From: Anderseniella sp.
GTDB lineage: Bacteria > Pseudomonadota > Alphaproteobacteria > Rhizobiales > Aestuariivirgaceae
DNA: 64,000 nt
Assembly: GCA_028289645.1 (NCBI GenBank)
Contig: JANQOK010000015.1
Span: forward strand, 1-64,000
Reading direction: 5' to 3'
The notes below the pieces were generated by a model that had not been told where the DNA came from, did no database searches, and saw only the letters and a program-made list of their open reading frames with translations. Position 1 is the stretch's first letter. Each line of letters opens with the position of its first letter. The position numbers and the translations under genes were made by a program. Shown here one piece after another: positions 10,986-20,649 of this stretch.

Positions 10986-12527
10986 ATGAAAAAACTTACC
11001 ATAACGGCCCTCGCGCTGAGCGCGGCAGGGTCAAGCACCGCTTTTGCACAGGAAGCCAGATCCATCGACCAGGCCGTGAATGAAACCTTCGCCACCTTAA
11101 CCGGCCCATTTGTGAGTTTCATCTTCTCGCCGTTTCCCGGCACGGATTTCCCATGGATCGTGATGTGGCTGGTTATCGCCGCATCCCTGTTCACAGTCTA
11201 TTTCGGATTCATCCAGATCAGGGGCTTCCGACATTCCATCCAACTCGTGAAGGGCGATTATTCCGACCCCAATGATGCCGGCGAGGTGAGTCATTTCCAG
11301 GCCCTGGCAACCGCACTGTCCGGTACCGTGGGTCTTGGCAACATTGCCGGTGTGGCTGTTGCCGTGGGCATCGGCGGTCCCGGCGCCACGTTCTGGATGA
11401 TCATGGCCGGCCTCCTGGGCATGGCCTCGAAGTTCACCGAATGTACGCTCGGCGTCAAATACCGCAACGAGTACGAAGACGGCACCGTCTCGGGTGGCCC
11501 CATGTACTACATGTCGAAAGGTTTTGCGGAACGCGGCCTGCCCGGCGGCAAGATTCTGGCTGTCATGTTTGCCATCTTCTGTATTCTCGGCGCCTTTGGC
11601 GGCGGCAACATGTTCCAGGCCAATCAGGCACACGCCCAGATCTCAAGCGTCGTGGGTGCCTATCCGGGCTGGATCACCGGGATCATATTCGCCCTGATTG
11701 TTTACGCAGTGATTGTCGGCGGCATCAAATCCATCGCCAATGTGACGGAAAAGGTGGTTCCCTTCATGGGCGTCATGTACGTCGTTACCGCACTGGTCAT
11801 CCTGCTGCTCAACTATGACAAGATCGGCTGGGCCTTCGGCCAGATCTTCGCCGGCGCTTTCACCGGCCTGGGTGTTGCCGGCGGGTTTGTCGGCGCCCTC
11901 ATCCAGGGTTTCAAACGCGCCGCGTTCTCAAACGAGGCAGGGGTTGGCTCGGCTGCAATCGCCCACTCGGCAGTGCGTACCAAGGAGCCGATCACCGAAG
12001 GGCTGGTGTCGCTGCTGGAGCCGTTCATCGACACGGTTGTGATCTGCACCATGACCGCGCTGGTCATCACCATTTCCGGACTGCTGATCGTTGATCCGGC
12101 AACCGGCAACTTCGTGCTGGACGGCGGCTCAATCGCCACCGTTGGCGGCGTATCAGGCGTGTCGCTGACCTCTGCAGCCTTCGCAACAGGCTTCAGCTGG
12201 TTCCCGTACATCCTGGCAATCGCCGTTGTGCTATTTGCCTTCTCAACCATGATCACCTGGTCATATTACGGGTTGAAAGCCTGGACATACCTGTTCGGCG
12301 AAGGCAAGACCAAGGAGCTGGTGTTCAAGATCATCTTCTGCGTCTTCGTTGTCATCGGCGCTTCGGCCAGCCTGGGTCCGGTGATTGACTTCTCCGACGC
12401 CGCCATCTTTGCCATGGCAGTGGTCAACATCACGGCACTGTATTTCCTGATGCCGATAGTGAAGCGGGAAATGAACTCGTACATGGACCGGTTGAAGTCC
12501 GGCGAGATCAAGCGCTTCAAGCACTAA
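10986..12527 (+). CDS. Sodium:alanine/glycine symporter (AGCS family)
   Basis: ALSGTVGLGNIAGVAVAVGIGGPGATFWMI, NEAGVGSAAIAHSAVRTKEPITEG, multi-TM. Confidence 0.93.
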   Translation: MKKLTITALALSAAGSSTAFAQEARSIDQAVNETFATLTGPFVSFIFSPFPGTDFPWIVMWLVIAASLFTVYFGFIQIRGFRHSIQLVKGDYSDPNDAGEVSHFQALATALSGTVGLGNIAGVAVAVGIGGPGATFWMIMAGLLGMASKFTECTLGVKYRNEYEDGTVSGGPMYYMSKGFAERGLPGGKILAVMFAIFCILGAFGGGNMFQANQAHAQISSVVGAYPGWITGIIFALIVYAVIVGGIKSIANVTEKVVPFMGVMYVVTALVILLLNYDKIGWAFGQIFAGAFTGLGVAGGFVGALIQGFKRAAFSNEAGVGSAAIAHSAVRTKEPITEGLVSLLEPFIDTVVICTMTALVITISGLLIVDPATGNFVLDGGSIATVGGVSGVSLTSAAFATGFSWFPYILAIAVVLFAFSTMITWSYYGLKAWTYLFGEGKTKELVFKIIFCVFVVIGASASLGPVIDFSDAAIFAMAVVNITALYFLMPIVKREMNSYMDRLKSGEIKRFKH

Positions 12528-12548
12528 GACCGGTTATCGCACGAATTG

Positions 12549-12585
12549 ATGCCGGAGCGGCCAAAACCGCTCCGGCATTTTTTTG
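12549..12585 (+). terminator. Rho-independent terminator after AGCS symporter
   Basis: GCCGGAGCGG-CCAAAA-CCGCTCCGGC-ATTTTTTT. Confidence 0.9.
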
Positions 12586-12635
12586 AGATACATGACTATG
12601 GTGTTCCGTGCCGTCTGAACAACACTTGGACAGTA

Positions 12636-13130
12636 TCAGCCGCCACTGAGCAGAATGCACCCAATCAGAAAACTGACTGACGAACCAGCAGAGGCAACTG
12701 TCCTGACATGGTTCCACCGGGTCCATGAAGCTTTATAGGCCCTCCAGTAGGATATTGTTTCCGCATCTTCATGGGCCATTTTGTCAAGCCGTCGGTTCAT
12801 GGGCACATTGCACGCCACAGTTACAATGAACACGCCGGCCAGATAGAGCGCGCATCCGGCAATGATCCACACCGCGGCCGGGCCAGTCATGTAAACGGCG
12901 GCAAACAGTGCCAGCACCACCGAGGCAATTGCCATGGCGAAAAGCAGTGCGAGAAAGACCGAGCCATAAACCTTGCGGTTGATCAGCTGCATGGCCTCGA
13001 CACCGCCGGCCGGACTGGCGGCGCCAAGCGATCTCATCACGAAATCCGAAAACGCCAGGAACACACCGCAGATGAGGCCGCTGGCGATAACTGCAACGGC
13101 GCAAGCTGTGAGCAGCAAATTTATTGTCAT
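12636..13130 (-). CDS. DUF1772 (anthrone oxygenase-like) membrane protein
   Basis: Four-TM profile, SGLICGVFLAFSDFVMRSL..., NVPMNRRLD...YWRAYKASWTRWNHVRTVAS typical of DUF1772. Confidence 0.75.
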   Translation of the reverse strand: MTINLLLTACAVAVIASGLICGVFLAFSDFVMRSLGAASPAGGVEAMQLINRKVYGSVFLALLFAMAIASVVLALFAAVYMTGPAAVWIIAGCALYLAGVFIVTVACNVPMNRRLDKMAHEDAETISYWRAYKASWTRWNHVRTVASAGSSVSFLIGCILLSGG

Positions 13131-13155
13131 GTTGGTTCTCCTGTGACCTGCATCA

Positions 13156-13743
13156 TCACGCCGCGGCTCTGGCGCCGAGGCGTTCTGCCTGGTTGATCCA
13201 GCCCGAGATTTTCTTCTCGCTGGCGGTTTTCACCGGCCCGAATTGTTTGATGCTGCGCGCCTTGATTCCGCAGAATCCCAGCACCTGGTTTTTCATCACC
13301 CGCCGTGCCGGCTTCATGTAGATCAACGTATCCAGTAGCGGCGGCGTGTCCGAGGTGATTATCGCGTCCGCGGATTTACCGGCGAGCAGCTTATCCCACT
13401 TCACGCCGCGCGAATGGTATTTGAAGCCGAACCCCGGCTCTAGTGCGCGGTCCAGCACGGCCTTGGCCTTTGTTGGCATGGCACCCCACCAGTACGGGTG
13501 CACAAACAACAGGTGATCGGCCCATGCCACATTGTCCTGCCAGGCTTTGAGGTCAGGCTCCAGTGGCGGCATGGCGTCGTCATAGCCGGAAAATGCATCC
13601 ATCCCGAATGCCATTTCACTCAGATCCATGCGCCGCACCTGCGAGCCTTTGCGTCCAGCCCCTGCCTGATAGGCGTCGGCCATGCCTGCACACAGGGATT
13701 TGGCCTTGGGGTGGCCGACCCAGATGAAAATCCGGTTTGTCAT
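13156..13743 (-). CDS. NAD(P)H-dependent oxidoreductase, flavodoxin-like (MdaB/KefF-type)
   Basis: WVGHPKAKSLCAGMADAY...WADHLLFVHPYWWGAMPTKAKAVLDRALEPGFGF. Confidence 0.88.
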   Translation of the reverse strand: MTNRIFIWVGHPKAKSLCAGMADAYQAGAGRKGSQVRRMDLSEMAFGMDAFSGYDDAMPPLEPDLKAWQDNVAWADHLLFVHPYWWGAMPTKAKAVLDRALEPGFGFKYHSRGVKWDKLLAGKSADAIITSDTPPLLDTLIYMKPARRVMKNQVLGFCGIKARSIKQFGPVKTASEKKISGWINQAERLGARAAA

Positions 13744-13759
13744 ATCGTTCTCCTTTAAC

Positions 13760-13815
13760 TTGACACCGTGTCAATTGACATGCTGTCAAGTACGATGTAG
13801 TTTACACCATGTCAA
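13760..13815. promoter_or_regulatory. Putative TetR-family operator: three 15-bp palindromes
   Basis: TTGACACCGTGTCAA (13760-13774), TTGACATGCTGTCAA (13775-13789), TTTACACCATGTCAA (13801-13815), between the divergent oxidoreductase and tetR genes. Confidence 0.8.
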
Positions 13816-14420
13816 GTGAAAATATGGAAACCCGGACCCGCATTCTGAACGCGACCTGGAAGCTGCTCGAGGCCCACCAGGGTAAAGGGGTCCGCATGGG
13901 CGATATTGCCCGCGAGGCCGGCATAAGCCGGCAGGCTGTCTATCTTCATTTCCCGACACGCGCGGAACTGCTGATTGCCACCACCCGTTATCTTGATGAC
14001 ATCAAGGGAGTGGAGCAGCGCCTTGCAACGAGCCGTGAAGCCACGAAAGGAGTGCAGCGTCTCGATGCCTTTATCGATGCCTGGGGAAACTACATTCCTG
14101 AAATCCATGGCATCGCCAGGGCCCTGCTGGCCATGAAAGACGCTGATGAAGCAGCGGAGCTCGCCTGGAACGATCGCATGCAGGCGGTTCGCCATGGCTG
14201 CGTCGCCGCCATAAACGCAATTGACAATGACGGCACTTTGGCGCCTGACCTGCCGGTGAAACAGGCGGCAGACATTCTCTGGACATTGCTGTCTGTGCGA
14301 AACTGGGAGCAGCTTACCCAGGACTGCGGGCAATCGCAGGCCCAGTACATTGCCACAATGAAGCGGACTGCACATCTCGCGCTCCTCAACAGTCCGGCTG
14401 TTCAGGAACTGAACCAGTAG
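13809..14420 (+). CDS. TetR/AcrR family transcriptional regulator
   Basis: N-terminal HTH: TRTRILNATWKLLEAHQGKGVRMGDIAREAGISRQAVYLHFPTRAELLIATTRYL. Confidence 0.92.
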   Translation: MSSENMETRTRILNATWKLLEAHQGKGVRMGDIAREAGISRQAVYLHFPTRAELLIATTRYLDDIKGVEQRLATSREATKGVQRLDAFIDAWGNYIPEIHGIARALLAMKDADEAAELAWNDRMQAVRHGCVAAINAIDNDGTLAPDLPVKQAADILWTLLSVRNWEQLTQDCGQSQAQYIATMKRTAHLALLNSPAVQELNQ

Positions 14421-14553
14421 ATCGGCCTGCCACCATGTGACGGTGCGAGAACTGGATCTTGCTGTTTGCAATCCGTTTCCGGATGACAAATGCGGCTAGC
14501 CTCGCTAGGTTGCCGCCAATTTCGAACACTTCCAAACTGATATGAGGATTTTC

Positions 14554-15963
14554 ATGGCTGGCCCGCGCACCCTGTATGACAAGATCTGGGACGACCACCT
14601 GGTTCATGAGGCTGAAGACGGCACTTGTCTGCTCTATATCGACCGTCACCTGGTCCATGAAGTGACCAGCCCGCAGGCGTTCGAGGGACTGCGCATGACC
14701 GGACGCACTGTCCGCGCCCCTGAAAAGACCCTGGCTGTCGTCGACCACAACGTCCCGACCACCGACCGTTCGAAGGGCATTGCGGAAGAAGAAAGCCGTA
14801 TCCAGGTTGAAACCCTGGCCAACAACGCCGCCGAATTCGGCGTGCAGTATTTTTCCGAAACGGACACGCGCCAGGGCATCGTGCACATCATCGGTCCGGA
14901 ACAGGGTTTCACCCTGCCCGGCACCACCATCGTGTGCGGCGACAGTCACACCTCGACCCACGGCGCCTTCGGTGCGCTGGCCCACGGCATCGGCACTTCG
15001 GAAGTGGAGCACGTGCTGGCAACCCAGACGCTGATTCAGAAAAAGGCCCGCAACATGAAAGTGCAGGTCGACGGCAAACTGGCCAAAGGCGCGACGGCCA
15101 AAGACATCATCCTGTCCGTCATCGGTGAAATCGGCACTGCCGGCGGCACCGGCAACGTCATAGAGTTCACCGGCGAAGCCTTCCGTGACCTGTCCATGGA
15201 AGGCCGTATGACGGTCTGCAACATGACCATCGAGGGCGGCGCCCGCGCCGGCATGATTGCACCGGACGAAAAGGCGTATGAGTACCTGAAGGGACGCCCG
15301 ATGGCGCCGTCAGGCGCCGACTGGGATGCCGCCATGGCCTATTGGGAAACCCTGTTCTCCGATGACGGCGCCCATTTCGACGAGGTCATCACCCTGGATG
15401 CCGCGGCGCTGCCGCCCATCGTATCATGGGGCACGTCGCCTGAGGATGTCATCTCGGTGGCCGGGGCCGTGCCGAACCCGGACGATATTGCCGACGAGGC
15501 CAAGCGGGCCTCGAAGCAGCGGGCGCTGGACTATATGGGCCTGGCTCCCGGCACCAAGATCACCGATATCGGCCTTGACGTCGTGTGGATCGGTTCATGC
15601 ACCAATGGCCGCATCGAGGATTTGCGCGAAGCCGCACGCATAATTGAAGGCAAGAAAATTTCCGAACGGCTCGACTATGCCATGATCGTGCCCGGTTCCG
15701 GTGTGGTGAAGGCCCAGGCTGAAGCCGAGGGTCTGGACCGCATATTCACCGCGGCAGGGTTTCAATGGCGCGAACCGGGCTGTTCCATGTGTCTCGGCAT
15801 GAACCCCGACCAGCTCAAGCCGGGCCAGCGCTGTGCATCCACGTCGAATCGCAACTTTGAAGGACGCCAGGGCTTCAAGGGCCGGACCCATCTTGTGTCC
15901 CCCGCCATGGCCGCCGCAGCCGCCATCGCCGGCCATTTCGTGGACGTTCGCACGCTAACTTAA
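14554..15963 (+). CDS. leuC: 3-isopropylmalate dehydratase large subunit
   Basis: [73 protein letters not shown] Fe-S cysteines. Confidence 0.97.
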   Translation: MAGPRTLYDKIWDDHLVHEAEDGTCLLYIDRHLVHEVTSPQAFEGLRMTGRTVRAPEKTLAVVDHNVPTTDRSKGIAEEESRIQVETLANNAAEFGVQYFSETDTRQGIVHIIGPEQGFTLPGTTIVCGDSHTSTHGAFGALAHGIGTSEVEHVLATQTLIQKKARNMKVQVDGKLAKGATAKDIILSVIGEIGTAGGTGNVIEFTGEAFRDLSMEGRMTVCNMTIEGGARAGMIAPDEKAYEYLKGRPMAPSGADWDAAMAYWETLFSDDGAHFDEVITLDAAALPPIVSWGTSPEDVISVAGAVPNPDDIADEAKRASKQRALDYMGLAPGTKITDIGLDVVWIGSCTNGRIEDLREAARIIEGKKISERLDYAMIVPGSGVVKAQAEAEGLDRIFTAAGFQWREPGCSMCLGMNPDQLKPGQRCASTSNRNFEGRQGFKGRTHLVSPAMAAAAAIAGHFVDVRTLT

Positions 15964-16124
15964 GGGTGTCTGTAAACTAACTTGAGATAAGTCGCGGTTC
16001 GCCCTTGCGGATCGCCCGCGAATATGTTGCAAACCTAGTTAATCCGGCTTGGGGCAACTGCCGGTCAAAACGAATTTGCGTACCACTCGTGAGCCAGTTC
16101 GTGATTTTGGAGTATGGGGGCCTT

Positions 16125-16244
16125 ATGTCCACGACGACACCTGCTGCCGACACCCGTTTTCTGCGCCGTGTCCTGATCTTTCTTGTTGCGGCAACACTTG
16201 CATCCGGCGCCATGATGGCCTATGCCGCTGCCAGCATGTCCTGA
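16125..16244 (+). CDS. Hypothetical small membrane protein (39 aa)
   Basis: MSTTTPAADTRFLRRVLIFLVAATLASGAMMAYAAASMS; one TM segment; not independently verified. Confidence 0.35.
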   Translation: MSTTTPAADTRFLRRVLIFLVAATLASGAMMAYAAASMS

Positions 16245-16375
16245 CTATTCCTGACGCTTCGAGCACAGCTTGCGCGGCGGGAAAAGTCGCAACACTAAGA
16301 CCGACAGCACGATGTAGCGATCAGGCCGGACAAACGTTCTGGTAATAGGTGCGCCGTGCTGGCATCATTGAACTC

Positions 16376-16801
16376 ATGAACTCACCGTTCCACAATGACA
16401 GCCGCTGGTCGCACATGCGTGCGCCGTCAGCTGCAGATATCTCCCACCTTGCCCGCAAGACCTGGGAGAAGGTGCCGCATTCCCTGCGCAAGATGACGGG
16501 CGAGATTGCCATCACCGTCGAGGAGTTCCCCGACGACGAAACCATGGACGAGGTTGGCAGCGAGACGCCGTTCGACATCATGGGACTGCTGCGCGAATCC
16601 GATGCCGGTCATCCGGTGCTGGTGTTATACCGCAGGGCGGTGCTGGACTACTGGGTCGAACAGGGCGACGAGCTGTCTGCTGTCCTGACCCAGGTCATGG
16701 TCCACGAGGCAGCTCACCAGCTTGAATTGTCTGAGGAACTGGTTGCCCAGCTCGAAGCCGAGATCGAAGCGTCAGCGCCGCAGCCGCGTACGGTGCAGTA
16801 A
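16376..16801 (+). CDS. Zincin-like metallopeptidase family protein (PF06262/DUF1025-type)
   Basis: ITVEEFPDDETMDEV...FDIMGLLRE...LVLYRRAVLDYW...LTQVMVHEAAHQLELSEE; HExxH motif. Confidence 0.75.
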   Translation: MNSPFHNDSRWSHMRAPSAADISHLARKTWEKVPHSLRKMTGEIAITVEEFPDDETMDEVGSETPFDIMGLLRESDAGHPVLVLYRRAVLDYWVEQGDELSAVLTQVMVHEAAHQLELSEELVAQLEAEIEASAPQPRTVQ

Positions 16802-17025
16802 TGGCGCGCAAACCCGATCGCAATGAAGAAGCTGTCCGCAAGGCTGAAGCAGATCTCAAGCGTCTCGGTGAGCAGTCAGAAAAGCTCCTCGGCACTGGCA
16901 CAACCTCGGAGCAAGAACCCGAGGACAACATCGAGATATGGGGAAAACGCATTGGGCGTGCCGTTGCCTATGTGCTTGGCGCCTACCTGATCTATTATTT
17001 CCTGCGCCGCTACGGCGTCATCTGA
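16801..17025 (+). CDS. Hypothetical protein with C-terminal TM segment
   Basis: Translationally coupled (TAATG) to the preceding gene; MARKPDRNEEAVRKAEADLKRLGEQSEKLL...IGRAVAYVLGAYLIYYFLRRYGVI. Confidence 0.65.
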   Translation: MARKPDRNEEAVRKAEADLKRLGEQSEKLLGTGTTSEQEPEDNIEIWGKRIGRAVAYVLGAYLIYYFLRRYGVI

Positions 17026-17042
17026 CCTGACAAGACCAATTG

Positions 17043-17828
17043 ATGACAACTGCATCCGCCAAAGTTTGCCTCGTCACCGGTGCTGCCCGGGGCATCGGCC
17101 TCGCGACGGCCAGGCTGTTTCTTGAAAACGGCTGGCGTGTCGCGCTGATCGACAACAATCGCGAAACGCTGCATGCTGCCGAAAAGACCATTCCCGATGA
17201 CACCGGTCTGTGCATCGATTGTGACGTGTCCGATCCCGGCCAGGTCGAGCGCGCCGTCGATCAGACCGCAGCCCACTTCGGCCGCCTCGACGGCCTCGTC
17301 AACAATGCCGGCATCGCCGACTTCGGCCCTATCGCCCAGACCGGTTTTGACATCTGGCAGGCCATAATGGCCACCAACCTGTCGGGTCCGTTCCTGACCG
17401 TTCAGGCTGCAGCACCTGTCATGCTGCGCTCCGGCGGCGGCGCGATTGTCAACATCGCATCCATCTCAGGGCACCGCGCCTCCACCTTGCGGGTCGCCTA
17501 CGGCACCTCAAAGGCAGGTGTTATTCACCTCACCAAGCAGCAGGCGGCCGAATACGGCAATCAGGGCATCCGGGTGAACTGCGTATGTCCTGGCCCCGTC
17601 GACACCGAGATGGCGAAAAAGGTCCATGATGCCGTCATCCGGCAAAGTTACCACGACTCAATTCCGCTCAACCGCTATGGCGAGGAACGCGAAATTGCCG
17701 AAGCGATTTACTTCCTGGTTTCCGACAAGGCCAGCTTCATCAACGGCCAGATCCTGTCCGTTGACGGCGGCTTTGAATCAACCGGCATCGGCCTGCCCGA
17801 CCTTAGGGCGAAACAAGGCAATACTTGA
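17043..17828 (+). CDS. SDR family oxidoreductase
   Basis: CLVTGAARGIGLATARLFL, NNAGIADFG, YGTSKAGVIHLTKQ, NCVCPGPVDTEM, INGQILSVDGG. Confidence 0.93.
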   Translation: MTTASAKVCLVTGAARGIGLATARLFLENGWRVALIDNNRETLHAAEKTIPDDTGLCIDCDVSDPGQVERAVDQTAAHFGRLDGLVNNAGIADFGPIAQTGFDIWQAIMATNLSGPFLTVQAAAPVMLRSGGGAIVNIASISGHRASTLRVAYGTSKAGVIHLTKQQAAEYGNQGIRVNCVCPGPVDTEMAKKVHDAVIRQSYHDSIPLNRYGEEREIAEAIYFLVSDKASFINGQILSVDGGFESTGIGLPDLRAKQGNT

Positions 17829-17923
17829 CCTTGTGCAAATCACACGGCACACATCGGTAAAGCCTTCCCGTTGATGCTCGGCGAGGCGCAAATTTTTTTG
17901 ATCTCAGCTGAAGGACCAGCCTG

Positions 17924-18529
17924 ATGGAAAAGTTCACTACACTGACCGGCGTCGCCGCACCGCTGCCGACCACCAATGTCGACACTGACATGATCATCCC
18001 GAAACAGTTCCTGAAAACCATCAAGCGCACCGGCCTCGGCAAGTCGCTGTTCTACGAAATGCGCTACAATGACGATGGCTCGGAGAACCCCGATTTCACT
18101 CTGAACCAGCCGGCCTGGCGCAATGCCCAGATTCTGGTGGCGGGCGACAATTTCGGCTGCGGCTCATCACGCGAGCACGCCCCCTGGGCACTGCTCGACT
18201 TCGGCATCCGCTGTGTGATCTCAACATCGTTCGCCGACATCTTCTACAATAACTGCTTCAAGAACGGCATCCTGCCCATCAAGCTGCCCCAGGAAGACGT
18301 GGACAAGCTGATGGACGACGCGCGCCGCGGCGCCAACGCCACGGTAACGGTCGATCTTGAGGCCCAGGAGATCCGCGGGCCCGACGGCGGGATTGTGAAA
18401 TTTGACCTCGACCCGTTCCGCAAGCACTGCCTGCTCAACGGCCTGGACGACATTGGCCTGACATTTGAAAAAAAGGCCTCAATTGATGCCTATGAAGCCA
18501 GGATGGCCGAGGCCCGCCCCTGGGCCTGA
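17924..18529 (+). CDS. leuD: 3-isopropylmalate dehydratase small subunit
   Basis: [50 protein letters not shown]. Confidence 0.97.
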   Translation: MEKFTTLTGVAAPLPTTNVDTDMIIPKQFLKTIKRTGLGKSLFYEMRYNDDGSENPDFTLNQPAWRNAQILVAGDNFGCGSSREHAPWALLDFGIRCVISTSFADIFYNNCFKNGILPIKLPQEDVDKLMDDARRGANATVTVDLEAQEIRGPDGGIVKFDLDPFRKHCLLNGLDDIGLTFEKKASIDAYEARMAEARPWA

Positions 18530-18551
18530 TTATCGTCAGGAGACATCTCAC

Positions 18552-19733
18552 ATGATGCGCACGGTTACCGCTGCCCTGGCTCTGACCCTTTTGGCGGGTA
18601 TGAGCCTTCCCGCACATGCCAAGGTGACCAAGGGCTGCATTGCCAACATCAAGAAGACCGTCAAGCGCGCCGGCGTGAGGCCGTCGCTCGTCGACAAGGC
18701 GCTGGACGGCGCCAAGTTCAATGAGAAGGTCGTACGATTCTCACGCTCGCAACCGGAGTTCAGGACCAGGATCTGGGACTACATGGCCTTCCTGGTTGAC
18801 CCGGCCCGTATCGCCGATGGCAAGGCGAACATGAAGAAGCACGCGTCAACCCTGGCTGCGGTGGAAAAGAGGTATGGCGTCGACCGCTACATCATCGCCG
18901 CGCTTTGGGGAATTGAGAGCGACTATGGCCAGATAAGGGGCGAGTTCTTCCTGCCCCACGCCATGGCCAACCTGATTTGCGCCAATCGCAAGAGGCGCCT
19001 GTTTACCCGCCAGCTGATCGCCGGACTGAAGCTGGTGCAGAAGGGCGATGTCCGCCTCGATGACCTGTACTCGTCCTGGGCATCGGCTTTCGGCCAGACC
19101 CAGTTCATTCCCGAAACCTACCGGCGGCTCGCGGTTGATTTCGATCGCGACGGGCGCCGCGACCTGGTCAACTCCATACCGGATGCGCTTGCCTCCACCG
19201 CCAACTTCATGGTCAAGGCCGGATGGCGTTCCAATGAACCATGGGGGTTCGAGGTCAGGTTGCCGAAAGGCTATCGCGGCCCCAGCGGCCGCAAGCGCCG
19301 GGCATCCGTCCAGACCTGGGCAAAGCGCGGCCTGACCAATGTCGACGGGTCCCCGCTCAGGAGCAACTACTCGGCGGGCCTGCTGTTGCCGGCCGGCAAG
19401 TCTGGCCCGGCCTTTCTGGTCACTCGCAACTTCAATGCGCTGTACTCCTACAATGCCGCTGAATCCTATGCGCTTGCCATCGGACACCTGTCCGACCGGC
19501 TGAAAGGCAGGGGCCCGCTGGTCAAACCCTGGCCGACAAACGACCCCGGCCTCACCCGGGCCCAGCGCCTGCAACTGCAGAAACTGCTGCTGGCCGCCGG
19601 CTATGATATCGGCGAGGCCGACGGCAAAATCGGCCCGATCACCACCCGCGCCATCAAGAAAGTGCAGGCCAAGGCCGGCATGAAACCCAACGGCAGGCCG
19701 TCAATGGCAGTGCTGAAGGCACTGGGCGGCTAG
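18552..19733 (+). CDS. Lytic murein transglycosylase (MltB-like, SLT_2 + PG_binding_1), secreted
   Basis: Signal peptide MMRTVTAALALTLLAGMSLPAHA; IIAALWGIESDYGQIRGEF, SWASAFGQTQFIPETY; C-terminal peptidoglycan-binding repeat. Confidence 0.92.
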   Translation: MMRTVTAALALTLLAGMSLPAHAKVTKGCIANIKKTVKRAGVRPSLVDKALDGAKFNEKVVRFSRSQPEFRTRIWDYMAFLVDPARIADGKANMKKHASTLAAVEKRYGVDRYIIAALWGIESDYGQIRGEFFLPHAMANLICANRKRRLFTRQLIAGLKLVQKGDVRLDDLYSSWASAFGQTQFIPETYRRLAVDFDRDGRRDLVNSIPDALASTANFMVKAGWRSNEPWGFEVRLPKGYRGPSGRKRRASVQTWAKRGLTNVDGSPLRSNYSAGLLLPAGKSGPAFLVTRNFNALYSYNAAESYALAIGHLSDRLKGRGPLVKPWPTNDPGLTRAQRLQLQKLLLAAGYDIGEADGKIGPITTRAIKKVQAKAGMKPNGRPSMAVLKALGG

Positions 19734-19754
19734 AGGATTAGCTTGGGTTCTGTT

Positions 19755-20074
19755 TATCGCTCACGCAATCAGCCGCTTGTTGGTGGTCGAACAGCTTTGT
19801 TCGCTTCGCTCAGGCCGTTCTCCGTGCCTGAAACTCTGTTGAACCTTACAATATCTCATCATTGTCACCCTCGGGCTTGTCCCGAGGGTCCACTGCAACG
19901 GTGTATGGATCCTCGGGACAAGCCCGAGGATGACAAACTGAGACGCTATCTGGACCGGAACAACGGTTTTGATGAACGCCTCCGAGGCACATAGTGCCGA
20001 GGCAAGGCCGACTGGCCGCCGCACGAAGTGCGCCCTAGCGGAGCGCAGCCGTCAGGCTGCTTGCGTGAGCGATA
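19755..20074. repeat. Intergenic structured repeat, copy 1 (~320 bp), with terminal inverted repeats
   Basis: TATCGCTCACGCAA...TTGCGTGAGCGATA ends; internal sequence shared with 20650-20940, including TGGTCGAACAGCTTtgTTCGCTTCGCTCAGGCCGTTCTCCGTGCCTGAAACTCTGTTGAACCTTACA. Confidence 0.9.
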
Positions 20075-20100
20075 TAAACCAACCAACCCCACAAACAAAA

Positions 20101-20126
20101 ACACCGCCGGAAACATCCGGCGGTGT
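20101..20126 (-). terminator. Hairpin terminator for the small minus-strand gene
   Basis: ACACCGCCGGA-AACA-TCCGGCGGTGT followed on the minus strand by TTTTTGTTTG. Confidence 0.75.
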
Positions 20127-20153
20127 CTTCATTTCAATTCGCTCTGGCGTCAA

Positions 20154-20441
20154 TCAGTAGCCGCGGCGGTACATGCAACGCTCCCAGCGCCATGTGTGCC
20201 AGCCAAAGCGGCGGGCGCAGCGCCGTGCCGAACGGCGGTAGTGGCGGCCGCCGCGATAGCCATGGCCGGGATCGCCGTAATAGCCGCCATGGGCGTGGGC
20301 AGCAGCAGCAAGACCCAGGGCTGTGACCGCGCCGAAACCGAGGAAGATCTTTTCCTTCTTGGACAGGGCCTGTGCAGGTGAAGCCGATGCGGCAGCAATG
20401 GTCAGTGCGGCAATGGCGGCAATGGCGGTTTTCTTGAACAT
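20154..20441 (-). CDS. Small secreted Gly/His/Arg-rich protein
   Basis: MFKKTAIAAIAALTIAAASASPAQA signal peptide then HAHGGYYGDPGHGYRGGRHYRRSARRCARRFGWHTWRWERCMYRRGY. Confidence 0.75.
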   Translation of the reverse strand: MFKKTAIAAIAALTIAAASASPAQALSKKEKIFLGFGAVTALGLAAAAHAHGGYYGDPGHGYRGGRHYRRSARRCARRFGWHTWRWERCMYRRGY

Positions 20442-20649
20442 CTCTCGTCTCCTAAAGTCTCGTTATCTGTTCTTTTCTTGCCTGACGCCCCGGTGCCGGA
20501 GCGGCTGGTCTTCAAATCAACTGTCCCCAATCTAGTAGGACAGCCCTGAACCAAACCTGAGCCGGGCGTTCACATGAGGTTCATGTGGGCAGAGAGGTCT
20601 TGGGCGGAGTTATTCAGAGAGGTTTGGTTGTGAGGCAAGGAGTGTTTTA

